Origin: CAZUAQ01 sp964618455
GTDB taxonomy: Bacteria; Planctomycetota; Phycisphaerae; UBA1845; PWPN01
Assembly (NCBI GenBank): GCA_964618455.1
Contig: CAZUAQ010000001.1
Coordinates: 186,001-250,000 of the forward strand
Direction of reading: 5' to 3'
DNA: 64,000 nucleotides
In this document: positions 46,901 to 54,564 of the stretch, piece by piece
Layout of the letters: each line of letters begins with the position of its first letter
How positions within the stretch are numbered: position 1 is the first letter of the stretch
Position numbers and translations under genes: made by a program
The notes under the pieces: model-generated
Told to the model about the DNA's origin: nothing
Databases searched by the model: none
What the model saw: the letters and a program-made list of their open reading frames with translations, nothing else

Positions 46901-49162
46901 GAAGACAAACACGAGCAGATCAAGGGAATCATCGACGATCTCGACACGAGCACGCTGGTGGGCATGCAGCCGCCGGTGACGATCAAGCTGCAGCATGTGC
47001 GGGCTTCCGATCTCGAGCGGACGCTGACGCAGATGATCCGCACGAGCAAGCGTCCGGACCGCCGCACGCGGACCTACCCGGTGACGGTCACGGCGGACGA
47101 TGCCGCCAATACCCTGCTCGTCACGGCGGCGACGGAGAAGGATCTCGAGGAGATCCGTGTCCTCATCGACACGCTCGATCAGCCGCTCGGCCAGGACGAC
47201 AACCGGGAGGCGGTGCCGTATGAGCTGGAGTTTGCCGACGTCGGCAGCGTGATGAACGTCATCCGCGACCAGTTCAAGAACAACGACCGGCTCTCGACTT
47301 CACAGCAGATCTCCGTGGTGCCGGTGGCGGCGACGAACATGATCGTCGTGACCGCCTCGCCCGAGAATCACGCGAAAATCGCGATGCTGCTGGAGAACAT
47401 CGATAAATCCGGCATCGGCACGCGGAAGAGCTACCCGATCACGCTGATCAACGCCGATCCCAACGAGGTCGCGCGTTCCCTGACCACGATCTACAACAAC
47501 GCCATGCCGCGATCGCGCACCGGTCGCGTCCCGGCGGTGTTCACGGCCGTGCCGGGCTCCAAGCAGGTCGTCGTGACCGCCAACGCCTCCGAGATGGAGG
47601 AGATCCGCGCCCTGATCGACGAGTTCGATCGCAAGGCGGGGCCCGAGAGCGATCGTGAGATGCGTGTTCTCCCCGTCAGCAAATTGGCCGCCGCCGAGAT
47701 GGCCGATCTGCTTCGCGAGTACCTTTCACCCGCCAACGCGCGGCGCGGCGCTCCGTTGCCGGGTGATACCAAGATCATCGCCAGCACGGGCGCCGACACG
47801 GTGGTCATCGCCGGCACGAAGGAACGCCTCGACGAGTTGGAGCAGCTCGCCGCCCAGATTGAAGAGCAGGCGGGCAAGGCGATCGACGAGCCCCCGGGAC
47901 GCGAAGTCCACGTCTTCAACGTGTCGTACGCCGACCCGCGCACCCTCGCCCAGGGCATCACGCGGACTTTCGGCAAGACCGGTCGCAACGTGCCCGAGAT
48001 CGAGCAGGTCGAGGCCGTGGGTGACCCGACCACCGGCACGGTGATCGTCAACGCCGCGCCTTCCAAGCTCGAACGCATCAAGCAGGTCGTCGAGAAGCTC
48101 GACACCGAGACGGCCAATGTCCCACGGCAGGAAGTGGTCAAGGTCAAGCACGCCGACGCCAACGATCTCGCCCAGGTCCTGACGCAGACGTACCGCTACG
48201 CCCGCCGGAGCCGGAACAGCCCGCAGATCTCCGTCCAGGCCGAGCCCAGCGGCGATGCACTGGTCATCTCCGCCGGAGAAACGGACATGGAGGGGATCAA
48301 GGAGCTGATCGGCCAATTGGACATACACCCGGAGATGGATGTCGAGGAACTCCGCGTGATTCCGCTTCAGTACGTCGATGCCCAGGAGACCCTCACCATC
48401 ATGCAGGATCACCTGAGCAAGCCGGGTGGCCGTCGCGGTCGACGTGGCAGTTCCGATCTAATCGGCGACATCAAGCTGCAGGCATCTTCCACGCTGAACG
48501 CCCTGGTGGTCAGCGGTTCGTCTGAAGAGATCGACAGCGTCGAGTCCAAGATCAAGACCATCGATGTCCAGGTCGAAGGCGCCGCCAACGCACCGAAGAT
48601 CATCAAGCTGGAGAAGGCGGTCGCGAGTGAACTGGCGAACACGCTGTCGGACATGTTCACCACGCCCGCACAGCGCGCCCGCCGCTCCAATCCCGAGTCG
48701 ATCCCGCTGATCATGGCCGACGACGCCACCAACTCACTGGTGGTTCGCGCCCGGTCGATGGACTACGTGCTCATCGAGGACATGGCCCGGAAGCTGGACA
48801 CGAGCGACGATACCGGCGGTCTCGAGATCATCCCGCTGACGCGCGGCGTGGATGCCCAGCGGCTGGCCCAGGAAATCGAACGGACGATCAACCGCGGCGA
48901 GTCGTACTCGGCGCGTCAGCGCCCCGGCAAGCGTCCCGGTCAGGTGGCGATCGGTGTGGATACCCGCGCCCCAGCCCTGATTGTGGCGGGCTCGCCGGAA
49001 TTGTTCCCGGCGGTACAGAAGCTGGTGGACACGCTGCAGGAACTGGAGCCCGCCGGGCGCATGGGAGCGCGCGTCGTTCCCGTGAACAATGTCCCTTCAC
49101 GGGATATGCAGCGCGTGTTGATCGAGATGCTCCGTAGTCAGGGCATCGAAGCCGGACGGTGA
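37949..49162 (+). CDS. giant secretin-type N-domain protein (N0 plus about 35 N domains, no pore)
   Basis: A 3737-residue exported protein. A signal peptide ends near AAPAWG and a disordered Glu/Pro-rich linker runs to about 200. A GspD N0/STN-like domain lies at about 212-300 (LNTPFQKCAEDLVEM ... TFDEMLTFINYVIF). After this come, by eye, about 35 Secretin_N-type domains, each with a hydrophobic first strand (e.g. IPLQYVDAQETL), a conserved TNSLVV-like strand and a final LIxxLD helix. No secretin beta-barrel is present; the protein ends after the last domain. I placed the start at 37949 (AAAGGG 6 bases upstream) over the ATG at 37976. The neighbour gspD supplies the pore and lacks N0. Secretins are normally one ~650-residue polypeptide. 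Confidence 0.82.
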   Translation: MRRWNGGMTMNDYVRGCALFAIGLVAVWAAPAWGDPTDEGGQDEREVAQNDASPSRPRNTDRSMREYGERKVREAAAASATQPGDASPIPPKDDIKSEAQDIDAPTEEEVAERLKALRERRERMAKEERAKEQEELSKEPAITPQAGPAWTQGGKGGQQTPPNNVDPNAGTPSVPPSQRGNTDPVNAKPGEIVVTVDPEKGTFQSSQLKLVAPEDRPYFISWLNTPFQKCAEDLVEMTSLSMVGFHLIQPNSVGNLTLRTPHVMTFDEMLTFINYVIFDKNVWIVRRDDYLVIRNLTEWYQRIPTRRIYQTAEAYEQADLPGWEIATFYYEPKALPSAQLAQSVMDTIPLNALRATLVPDSNLIEIKGFVYFLDEKLAYLRGIDVKQPPPVDWKEYKLEHAAPETAADLLMTLMDMSGSAKSSASGGRVTRQRGGRPNPQQPNAPGSVGESQEDAIDIKPINSRNSLLIRASEVNHTKIAEYIEKYIDIKSDDELPVEIIKMKFADPGELVELIQPLLGEKQEYQPPSKPVKPGTPPPPPPPVQIRTVGTTAEMIPLPPLSSILVKANKQEMAKIKAYIEMLDIDTGGDEPFEIVTMNYATASNVANIVRTVISGQRSRSPRRTSSADSFTATADNINDKIIVLQGSEKELEEAKSLIARLDVDPLQGAIQKLVTIENTDPRVISEILGQRYGSNTRSRYNISSTPSLPSFIPDDNSSTLMVLCREEAWPEIERLIKELDERAEVQNRTHLYKLENANVADVLPVLQQVLGDTNSRAVRMPLRNYLNTPEFIAIEETNGLLVSGDEKAHQKVKDMLPLLDVKGTVNEFRPIELEKADAEYVAQKVEELFASSGSSSRSPYSYRRTGYGSSSSSGAQVRVIAEPVTNRILVAASDGDFAKAKSLAESIDAEYIAKKYERRLFPLQYADPNEVEQAVASVFEAEQVSSGRYGSRSSTVDAPPTVRTVGTGNGLVVIATEDKMKDIEEFINELDTDRMSGNEMRTYKVKSSDSRGSYGLAQTLTDMYGRGGRYGQNTSNVRFMGDYGSELLIVSAPKTRMPEIDKMVKEMIKSKEPDEIIFKHFDLKEADPKDMAELLEPILEDHYEGEQGYSSRWYGGGGMEPRVVAHTTARKIMVAGTPSVIDLAERMIDEFDRKPEESVTQMVTLEKIKAEEIAPVIEAQLSDGSSSSSSYDRYSYWRRRNRSTMAEKIPFTATPVESSNSLILKGTQRDVEEAMELVMQLDVMGRPDGPMVRVFLLEFADVYDTISFLEDMLGIGYSYDSFGGTSGSGSGSGGSAGKIVLRPEYTGNQLIVSAPFERMPMIESLIKLRENQAEIEQIEWAKLDQEGAVGRGKPIGRDGKFLTKEYDLPEDFEAIDEVVSQLSKVLEDYYGYMDSPYVKSFPFTRKIIIEAKPEQFQQTETFLADIMEDPPQPRVFYFVTQVGDGVSAMDVASQMFNIASASTSMKEGLNMMTIPRSSSAQDAIGILEQREILHNTPIERPEPMVEDNEATTKPAGSSLFIAPVSELAAMHRELASLSWVQTAEAELEAKSEPDTEPKAEPAVATSQPASGTVADNESDSASQSTESAAPAVTPEIQQSRDILRKALQGARQQTQIVVDEEQRLIICGGVKRAQDRETKAKIEHLLAQLEMNTCLGSSPWPSLPRLARSDRIEAGYIPARLEFVPPAAQLAAMQRELASLSWVQTAEAEPEAEPKPDTEPKAEPAVATTQPASRTVADNDSEATSSSIELSPTVSTTESTAAAPKAPPASAVTPEVQQSRDILRNALKGARQQTQIVVDEEKGLIYVIGKEPQLKSLDVLLTDLVDRAKQLVQDAEDDRPIRVFPVKNVDVAIAANILETMFNEQAARGGRKQPQQAKPDEKKPQEGEEGEEEGPSRRREEEQEEQQKELEAQARQAGQRIKVYPDPRTQTLIIKADAEMFPRVAELLLKIDRPGRGLPVDIKLFRLKKLNAYEVEQTLKAVLKIEDPERMRRRPRGGPNADASQAADMIERMEERMLEMQKLQQQQAKAGPQEGGEDGTPGGLKLNPSKDISITSDSTTNTVIVSAPEQGMMLVEELINELEAQEIPIRIELFTLDNAPAEMVAEELQKIFQAQRGPRGGDPDGFTPSRMGDVKFAANARTNTIVVRALEPDIEKIRPIVKEFDESPDEGLVQIYTVQRADVSSMAQSLTSIYVDDTQTGPLAVRITPDEDTGTLLVRAPEAKQMLIANKIKEIDEIADTRATPREIQLTLATASSVADKLTQIFAGRTAGALRRQIQIVGDDNSKILFVSAPDEVFKQIEDVAMQLDQDADLDFRVYPLEFAFAEEVHARFREMMAQLLSQMGGGGDLNVAVTPDPRTNSLIVSGSPKIFLLVEKVLADLDVEPEGFSEITTSMFYLQKANPSSLASTITSLYSSAKFPGGVAPPRAVAVPTSSLLYVYGTKKQIQDIKAQVIDPYEEAIGPDDFLVEDYVIPVQHADVEDVANRLSRWFSQRFANMRAAGATNIHPSQQAVSIIADPSTKSLLISATKENKALIDKMLAEFDTTEDYLKPPETVRLVNARASDVARTLDQMIRRSMPYDRTTRTYPVTVQADDASNTLVLAGREREMTQVKELITQLDVPQPEDNRVVRSYMLTFADLGSVQTAINTQFSDNAKQPIQNQISLTPDYTNNVLMVTASDKNHEKIKNIIDDLDDSENARIPVIENIALLNARASDVATTLNDIIRRTKRIDRRTRTYPITVTANNTTNTLVVTAYQEEMEWARTLIADLDVEPTTADDRVVRSYDIEYVDIGSVNTAINARFSNNANKPIQDQISVTPDYANSKLIVSASAENHQRLAEIIEEVDSENIGKTPSIETIEVVNARASDVAGTLNELIRRTKRRDRKTGTYPITVTADNATNTLVVTAYPKEMEEAKQLIAELDVERPDVDDRPLRSYALQYADPRSVQTAINARFSDNAMKPIHEQVTITLDGANNTLLIAAPEDKHEQIKGIIDDLDTSTLVGMQPPVTIKLQHVRASDLERTLTQMIRTSKRPDRRTRTYPVTVTADDAANTLLVTAATEKDLEEIRVLIDTLDQPLGQDDNREAVPYELEFADVGSVMNVIRDQFKNNDRLSTSQQISVVPVAATNMIVVTASPENHAKIAMLLENIDKSGIGTRKSYPITLINADPNEVARSLTTIYNNAMPRSRTGRVPAVFTAVPGSKQVVVTANASEMEEIRALIDEFDRKAGPESDREMRVLPVSKLAAAEMADLLREYLSPANARRGAPLPGDTKIIASTGADTVVIAGTKERLDELEQLAAQIEEQAGKAIDEPPGREVHVFNVSYADPRTLAQGITRTFGKTGRNVPEIEQVEAVGDPTTGTVIVNAAPSKLERIKQVVEKLDTETANVPRQEVVKVKHADANDLAQVLTQTYRYARRSRNSPQISVQAEPSGDALVISAGETDMEGIKELIGQLDIHPEMDVEELRVIPLQYVDAQETLTIMQDHLSKPGGRRGRRGSSDLIGDIKLQASSTLNALVVSGSSEEIDSVESKIKTIDVQVEGAANAPKIIKLEKAVASELANTLSDMFTTPAQRARRSNPESIPLIMADDATNSLVVRARSMDYVLIEDMARKLDTSDDTGGLEIIPLTRGVDAQRLAQEIERTINRGESYSARQRPGKRPGQVAIGVDTRAPALIVAGSPELFPAVQKLVDTLQELEPAGRMGARVVPVNNVPSRDMQRVLIEMLRSQGIEAGR
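42527..43370 (+). repeat. internal tandem duplication within the giant N-domain gene
   Basis: The segment starting at 42527 (LAAMHRELASLSWVQTAEAE) recurs 489 bases later at 43016 (LAAMQRELASLSWVQTAEAE), with near-identical DNA for about 120 bases. A second similar stretch begins GVTPEIQQSRDILR-like at 42722 and recurs at 43262. The frame is kept throughout. The first copy continues into a unique Cys-containing region absent from the second. Confidence 0.75.
45611..47415 (+). repeat. four tandem copies of a 152-residue two-domain module
   Basis: The anchor NARASDVA (or HVRASDLE in the last) occurs at 45629, 46082, 46538 and 46994, spaced 453, 456 and 456 bases. Each copy holds two N-type domains and shares the segments TYPVTVTADDA, DNRVVRSY-like and FSDNAKQPIQ-like sequences. 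The spacing and in-frame identity indicate recent amplification of a domain pair inside the giant gene. Confidence 0.85.
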
Positions 49163-49313
49163 GACCGCCGGTTGTGAATGAAGTGATGACACGCGTTCGC
49201 CGCGGATCTTCGTGGCGGGCGCGTGGAAATGCCTGTATCGTATGAGGCGATGCGGGCCGTTCGACCGGGTGATGAAGTGTCTGCCGGGTCGAGACGTTTC
49301 CAGGAGATGAACG

Positions 49314-52300
49314 ATGTGGAAGAGACGGATGATTCTGGCGGTTGCGCTGTGTCATGCCATGATGTTTGGCCTGTCAGTGATGGCCAATCCTGCGACGCAG
49401 CCGGCGTCCTCGAGTGCAGATGCCAAGGATGAGGCGGGCGCGACGGAGAAGGCAGGGCGGAAGGCGACTCCCAAGGTGCGGGTCACGCCGACCGCGCAGG
49501 ACCGCTCACGGCAGAATCGGGATTCGGCAGGTAGCAGCAAGCGCCGCACCGTGCGCATGCGTGTCGGTGGTGTGGATCGTGACGGAACACGCCTGGCGCA
49601 GAACTCGGAGCGCTCCGAACGGGGGCCGCGCGTATCCGTCACCGCCCCGGGCGAACGACGAAGCGATCGCGGGGCCGAGGAACCCTCCGAGCCCGTCGAT
49701 GTCGTCGACGTGATCGACGATTCCACGCAGGAAGTGGCCAACATCGGCAACCTGAGCGGCCTCGGACTGCGCATCGAAGCCCTCGACGACGGCAGCCTCA
49801 TCGTCTACGGCACGGAACAGGACGTCGCCATCATCGAGGCGTTCATCGAGCAGATGGACAAGACCTCCGATGTGGACAAGGACTTCGTCGTTATTCCGTT
49901 GAAGAACGCCCAGGCCAAGACGCTCGCGCCGCAGATCGAGCAGATCTGGAATGATTCGCACCGGCGAGGAGGACGCCGTCGACAAGTCAGCCCTGAGGAT
50001 GAAATCACGATCATCGCCGAGCCCCGCTCGAATGTGCTGCTGGTGGCCTCGGCGAAGGTCAACATCCCGAAGATCAGGAGCATCATCGACCAATTGGATG
50101 AACTCACGGTCCTGGACAAGGACAAAGTGATTTTCGAGCCGTTCACGCTTGATCACATCAACGCTGATGAAGCCAAGATCATCCTCGACAAAATGCTGGA
50201 AAGCGTGAAGGAGCAGCGCGGCGCCACCGATCTTCAGATCACCATCGAGGCCAATCCCCGCCAGAATCAACTGCTGATCAACGCCCCCGAGGGCGAAATG
50301 GATCAGATCCGCCACCTCATCAGCCTGATCGACGTGGAGCCGGATCCCCAGGGGCGTAACGTCGTCAAGCTGGCGGTCTATCCGCTTCTCGAAGCCAAAG
50401 CCGACGACCTGTCCGATCTGCTCAGCGAGATGCTGCAGGTGGACATCGATGCCGACGATGCCGTGGATGAAAAGGTCCGCATGCTGCAGGTGCTGATGCA
50501 GAGTGTGGGCGGCGAAACGGATGCCATCGTGGCATTGAATCTCGAGAAGCCGATTCAGATTTTCCCCGACCGCGGCGGGAACGCCCTCGTCGTCGCCACG
50601 GTGGAGGAGAACATCAAGCCCATCGGTGAGATCATCCGCCAGCTCGACACGCATGCCGTCGGCGCGGAAATGCAGGTGGACATGTACACCCTCGCGCATG
50701 CCGACGCCGAGACGGTCGCCAACCAGATTCGCGACATGTTCGATCAGGGCGGACGGCTCGCCGAGCAGCCCGGCCTGGAGGTCTCCAGCCGGACGCCGAG
50801 TGGACAGGTCGGCGAGGCACTGGCATACAACATCGGGATCGTCGCGGACAAGCGGAGCAACACGATCCTCGTGGCGGGGCGTCCGGAGCAGTTGACCATC
50901 GTTCAGCGCATCCTGGAGACCGTCGATACCGAAGAGGATGCCAGCAAATTCGCCCCGCGGATTCTCACCCTCGAGCACGCCGACGTGGAGACGATTCAGC
51001 AAACGTTGCAGCAGGTGGCCGACCAGTGGCGTGAGGCCGCCGATCAGCTCGGTGGCGGCATCGCGGCTCAGCGTGAACGCGTCGAGATCATTCCCGACGT
51101 GCGCACCAACAGCCTGATCATCGTCGCCCGGGAGGACAACTACGACCGCATCGCCGAACTGGCCACCAAGCTCGACGGCGCCGACGCCGACTACATGGGC
51201 CAGGTGCGCATCATCGATCTGGAGAATCTCGCCGCCTCGGACATCGCCGACAAGATCGAGCAGCTCTGGGAGCGCAAGTTGGAGCAGCGTCGTCGCAGTG
51301 GACTTCCCGAGGACAAGCCGGTTCTCGTGTCGGATACGCGGAGCAACGCCCTGATCATTGCCGCCAACAATGATGATTTCGCGGCCATCGAGCGGATCAT
51401 CCAGCAGCTCGAGCAGCAGCCCAACCGTCCGATGCAGGATATCCGGCAGATCAACATCGAACATCACGGGGCGGCGACCCTGGCCGAAGTCATTCAGAGC
51501 CTCTTCGACCAGCGGATTCAGCAGAGCCTCGACGAGGGGGAGAGCGAACTTCCCTCCGATCGCGTCTTTCTCGATGCCGACCCGATGTCCAACACGATTC
51601 TCGTGGTCTCGTCGAAGACCAACTACGACGAGATCGTGCGACTGGTTAACCTGCTCGACAAGCCCCCGGCGGTGGAGGGCATCATTCGCACCTTCACCAT
51701 CCGCAATGCCGACGTAACCAAGGTCAAGGACATCCTCGACGAGATGTTCGACGCGGGTGTTTACATGCCGGGCGGGGATCGGGAAATCCCCGAGGAGGAG
51801 ACACGCGTCAACATCGTCACCGATGTACGCTCGAGTTCGCTGCTGGTCAGCGCGAGCCCGACCAACCTGAAGATCATCGAGGAGTTGATCAAGGATCTGG
51901 ATCGCACCGACCCCGGGATCGTCATCGCCGACGCCCGCTTCCTGCCGATCGAGCATGCCGATCCGATCGCCGTGGGGGACATGCTCACCCAGCTTTTCGA
52001 GGGGATGCGCAGTGCTCTCGACGGCGATCAGCAGGATCAACTCGAGCTGACCGTCGTGCCGGACCCCCAGAATCGGCGCATCGCCATCTCCGGTACGCGT
52101 TATGCCATGAAGCGTGCCGAGGAGCTTCTTCCGCGTCTCGACCAGCATACCGACGGTCCGGCTTCGGACGTCCGGGTGTATCAGCTCGTCAACGCGAACG
52201 CGGCGAAGCTTTCCGAAGTGCTGCGAACGCTCTTCGATGAAAGTGAAAACGAGGACATCAAACGCGCGCCGATCACCATCCTCCCCGAGGAGGGGTCCAA

Positions 52301-54488
52301 CAGCCTGATCGTCATCGCTTCCGAGCCCGATCACGCGTTGGTCAAGCGATGGACCAAGGATCTCGATATCGCGTCGACGCGCTCCTCGCAGATGCGCGTC
52401 TTCCCACTCAAGGTGGCCAAGGCCGAGCAGGTTTCGGACATCCTGAGCGATCTGCTCGACAGCCAGTCCACGGAAATCGAGGAGACCTTCTCCGTCGTTC
52501 CCGATCCGCGGACGGAATCCATCATCGTGTTCGGTTCGCCGGATCTCTTGCGGAACGTCGCGGAAATCGTCAAGAACCTCGATAACAACGAATCCATCAA
52601 CACGATGGAGATGCGGGTCTTCCGCCTGTTCAACCAGAAAGCGGAGGATCTTGCCGAGCGGTTGGATGAATTCTTCGAGCAGGCCGGCAGTGAGAGCGGC
52701 GCGGATGCCCGTCAGCTCATCGTCCAGTTCACCGCGATGGACTACCAGACCGGCCAGGAAGTGCTTCGCAAGCTCGTGCACCAGGACATCACCATCACCC
52801 CCGAGCCGGTGACGAACTCGCTGCTGGTGCTCGCTCCGGCGGGACAGATCGAGATGATGGAGCAGTTGATCGTCATGCTCGACAGCGTGCCGCTGGTCGA
52901 AACCCGCGCGGAGGTCTTCGTCCTGCGCAACGCGAACGCGACCGACATGGCCGATCTGCTGGAAGAGCTCTTCGCGGCCGAGCGCGGCGAAGAAGGTGCC
53001 CCGCGCATCAGCTTCGGGGACGGGGGACCGATGCTGGTCGGCGGATCCGGGGACTCCGCCGTCGAGGTGGCATTCGGGGTCGATCCGCGAACCAACTCTC
53101 TGATCGTCGCCGGAAGCGAGTCCATCCTGGCCAGCGTTCGCAAGCTGATTACCGAACTGGACTATATGGAAGTCCAGAACCGCAGAGTCGAAGTCGTCCG
53201 CCTCAACTATGCCCGAGCCACGGAAGTGGCGGAGACCCTGACCGATTTCTACGACGAGCAGCTCGAGAGAATCCAGGAAGCCAGTGAGGATGCCCTCTCG
53301 GCCCAACGGCTCGAGGAACTCCGGGTGACCGCCCGCGATTTCACCGAAGGCCAGGGCGAGGGAGATGACGAGTCGAGCGTTCTGCTGGTCAGCTACAGCC
53401 CGCGTATGGAAGCCGAAGTGATCAATCTCATCAACGAGCTCGACCAGCCTCCGCCGCAGGTCATGATCCAGGTGCTCATGGCAGAGGTCACGCTCGACGA
53501 TCGCTTCGAGATGGGTATGGAATTCGCCCTGCAGGATCTGCTCTTCAGCGAGCAGGCCACGGTCGGCCCCAACGGCATCATCCAGGGGCCGGACAAGGAC
53601 TTCATCGGCGGCACGAGCGTCGGCGCGTCGGGCGAGTCCGCCCTGGGGGGCTTCACGTTCACGATCACCGGCGAGGACTTCAACTTCCTGCTTCGCGCCC
53701 TCGAAGCCGAGGGTCGTCTCGAGGTGCTCAGCCGCCCGGCCATCATGGTCGAACACGGCCGCGAAGCCACCATCATCGTGGGCGAGCGCGTGCCGACCGT
53801 ACAGGACTTCCGTACCGACAACAGCGGGGCGACGATTCCCAGCGTTACCTACGAGGAGGTCGGTATTCAACTCGTCGTGACGCCGATCATCAATCCCGAC
53901 GGCTACGTCAGCATGCACATCGAGCCGGAGATCTCCGCCATCGGCAACTCCTCCGTGGCGGTCGCCGCCGGGGTCAATCTGCCGATCTTCACCACGCGTG
54001 AAGCCGAGACGGACGTCACGGTCAAGAACGGTGAGACGGTCATCATCGGTGGCTTGATCACCAGCCAGACGAACCGCTCGGAGAACAAGGTGCCCGTGGC
54101 CGGCGACGTGCCGATCATCGGCAACCTCTTCCGCGCCAAGGTCAATACGCAGACCAAGACGGAACTGCTCATGATCCTGACCCCGAACGTCATCCGCACG
54201 CCGGAGGATGCCTACAAGCACTCCGTCAAGATGCGGGATCAGACCGGTCTGATCGACAACATCCGCCGCAGCCCGCTCATGCAGAAGCTTCAGGTCAAGC
54301 CGACCGACGAACTGATCCGGCCGATCAATTCCGAGGAGTTGCGGCCCAATATCGATCCCGGCGATCGTTACGAGGGGACGACATCCGAACCCTTGGGTCC
54401 TGAACTCGATGTCATGGGGCCGGAGGCGTCAATCATTCGCACGGGCGCCAAGAAGAAGGAATCGCTAGTCTCGTATCCGAGGCGATAG
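49314..54488 (+). CDS. gspD: giant outer-membrane secretin GspD with about 15 N domains
   Basis: The 1724-residue protein has a signal peptide (MWKRRMILAVALCHAMMFGLSV...), a disordered basic/acidic linker to about 130, then about 15 Secretin_N-type domains by eye, each ending LIxxLD-like. The secretin pore occupies roughly 1380-1630: MIQVLMAEVTLDDRFEMGME, EVLSRPAIMVEHGREATIIVGERVP, VGIQLVVTPIINPDGYVSM, VKNGETVIIGGLI and the signature VPIIGNLF. No N0/STN domain is visible, and that domain is in the preceding giant protein. A ~95-residue tail follows the pore. AGGAGA lies 6 bases before the ATG. Normal GspD is about 650 residues with three N domains. Confidence 0.92.
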   Translation: MWKRRMILAVALCHAMMFGLSVMANPATQPASSSADAKDEAGATEKAGRKATPKVRVTPTAQDRSRQNRDSAGSSKRRTVRMRVGGVDRDGTRLAQNSERSERGPRVSVTAPGERRSDRGAEEPSEPVDVVDVIDDSTQEVANIGNLSGLGLRIEALDDGSLIVYGTEQDVAIIEAFIEQMDKTSDVDKDFVVIPLKNAQAKTLAPQIEQIWNDSHRRGGRRRQVSPEDEITIIAEPRSNVLLVASAKVNIPKIRSIIDQLDELTVLDKDKVIFEPFTLDHINADEAKIILDKMLESVKEQRGATDLQITIEANPRQNQLLINAPEGEMDQIRHLISLIDVEPDPQGRNVVKLAVYPLLEAKADDLSDLLSEMLQVDIDADDAVDEKVRMLQVLMQSVGGETDAIVALNLEKPIQIFPDRGGNALVVATVEENIKPIGEIIRQLDTHAVGAEMQVDMYTLAHADAETVANQIRDMFDQGGRLAEQPGLEVSSRTPSGQVGEALAYNIGIVADKRSNTILVAGRPEQLTIVQRILETVDTEEDASKFAPRILTLEHADVETIQQTLQQVADQWREAADQLGGGIAAQRERVEIIPDVRTNSLIIVAREDNYDRIAELATKLDGADADYMGQVRIIDLENLAASDIADKIEQLWERKLEQRRRSGLPEDKPVLVSDTRSNALIIAANNDDFAAIERIIQQLEQQPNRPMQDIRQINIEHHGAATLAEVIQSLFDQRIQQSLDEGESELPSDRVFLDADPMSNTILVVSSKTNYDEIVRLVNLLDKPPAVEGIIRTFTIRNADVTKVKDILDEMFDAGVYMPGGDREIPEEETRVNIVTDVRSSSLLVSASPTNLKIIEELIKDLDRTDPGIVIADARFLPIEHADPIAVGDMLTQLFEGMRSALDGDQQDQLELTVVPDPQNRRIAISGTRYAMKRAEELLPRLDQHTDGPASDVRVYQLVNANAAKLSEVLRTLFDESENEDIKRAPITILPEEGSNSLIVIASEPDHALVKRWTKDLDIASTRSSQMRVFPLKVAKAEQVSDILSDLLDSQSTEIEETFSVVPDPRTESIIVFGSPDLLRNVAEIVKNLDNNESINTMEMRVFRLFNQKAEDLAERLDEFFEQAGSESGADARQLIVQFTAMDYQTGQEVLRKLVHQDITITPEPVTNSLLVLAPAGQIEMMEQLIVMLDSVPLVETRAEVFVLRNANATDMADLLEELFAAERGEEGAPRISFGDGGPMLVGGSGDSAVEVAFGVDPRTNSLIVAGSESILASVRKLITELDYMEVQNRRVEVVRLNYARATEVAETLTDFYDEQLERIQEASEDALSAQRLEELRVTARDFTEGQGEGDDESSVLLVSYSPRMEAEVINLINELDQPPPQVMIQVLMAEVTLDDRFEMGMEFALQDLLFSEQATVGPNGIIQGPDKDFIGGTSVGASGESALGGFTFTITGEDFNFLLRALEAEGRLEVLSRPAIMVEHGREATIIVGERVPTVQDFRTDNSGATIPSVTYEEVGIQLVVTPIINPDGYVSMHIEPEISAIGNSSVAVAAGVNLPIFTTREAETDVTVKNGETVIIGGLITSQTNRSENKVPVAGDVPIIGNLFRAKVNTQTKTELLMILTPNVIRTPEDAYKHSVKMRDQTGLIDNIRRSPLMQKLQVKPTDELIRPINSEELRPNIDPGDRYEGTTSEPLGPELDVMGPEASIIRTGAKKKESLVSYPRR

Positions 54489-54564
54489 GCCCTGCGGACT
54501 CGGGTCCTCCATTGAATCCGGCCCGCATCAAACGCCGCCTGATCTGCATTGTGAAAGTGACGGA

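Noticed and set aside
49506..54221. Very long open frame (1571 codons) antisense to gspD, and similar long antisense frames over other secretion genes and uvrA
   Set aside because: Mirror-image frames stay open in GC-rich genes with biased third positions. The products have no recognisable domains and the sense frames encode clear secretin or UvrA domains.
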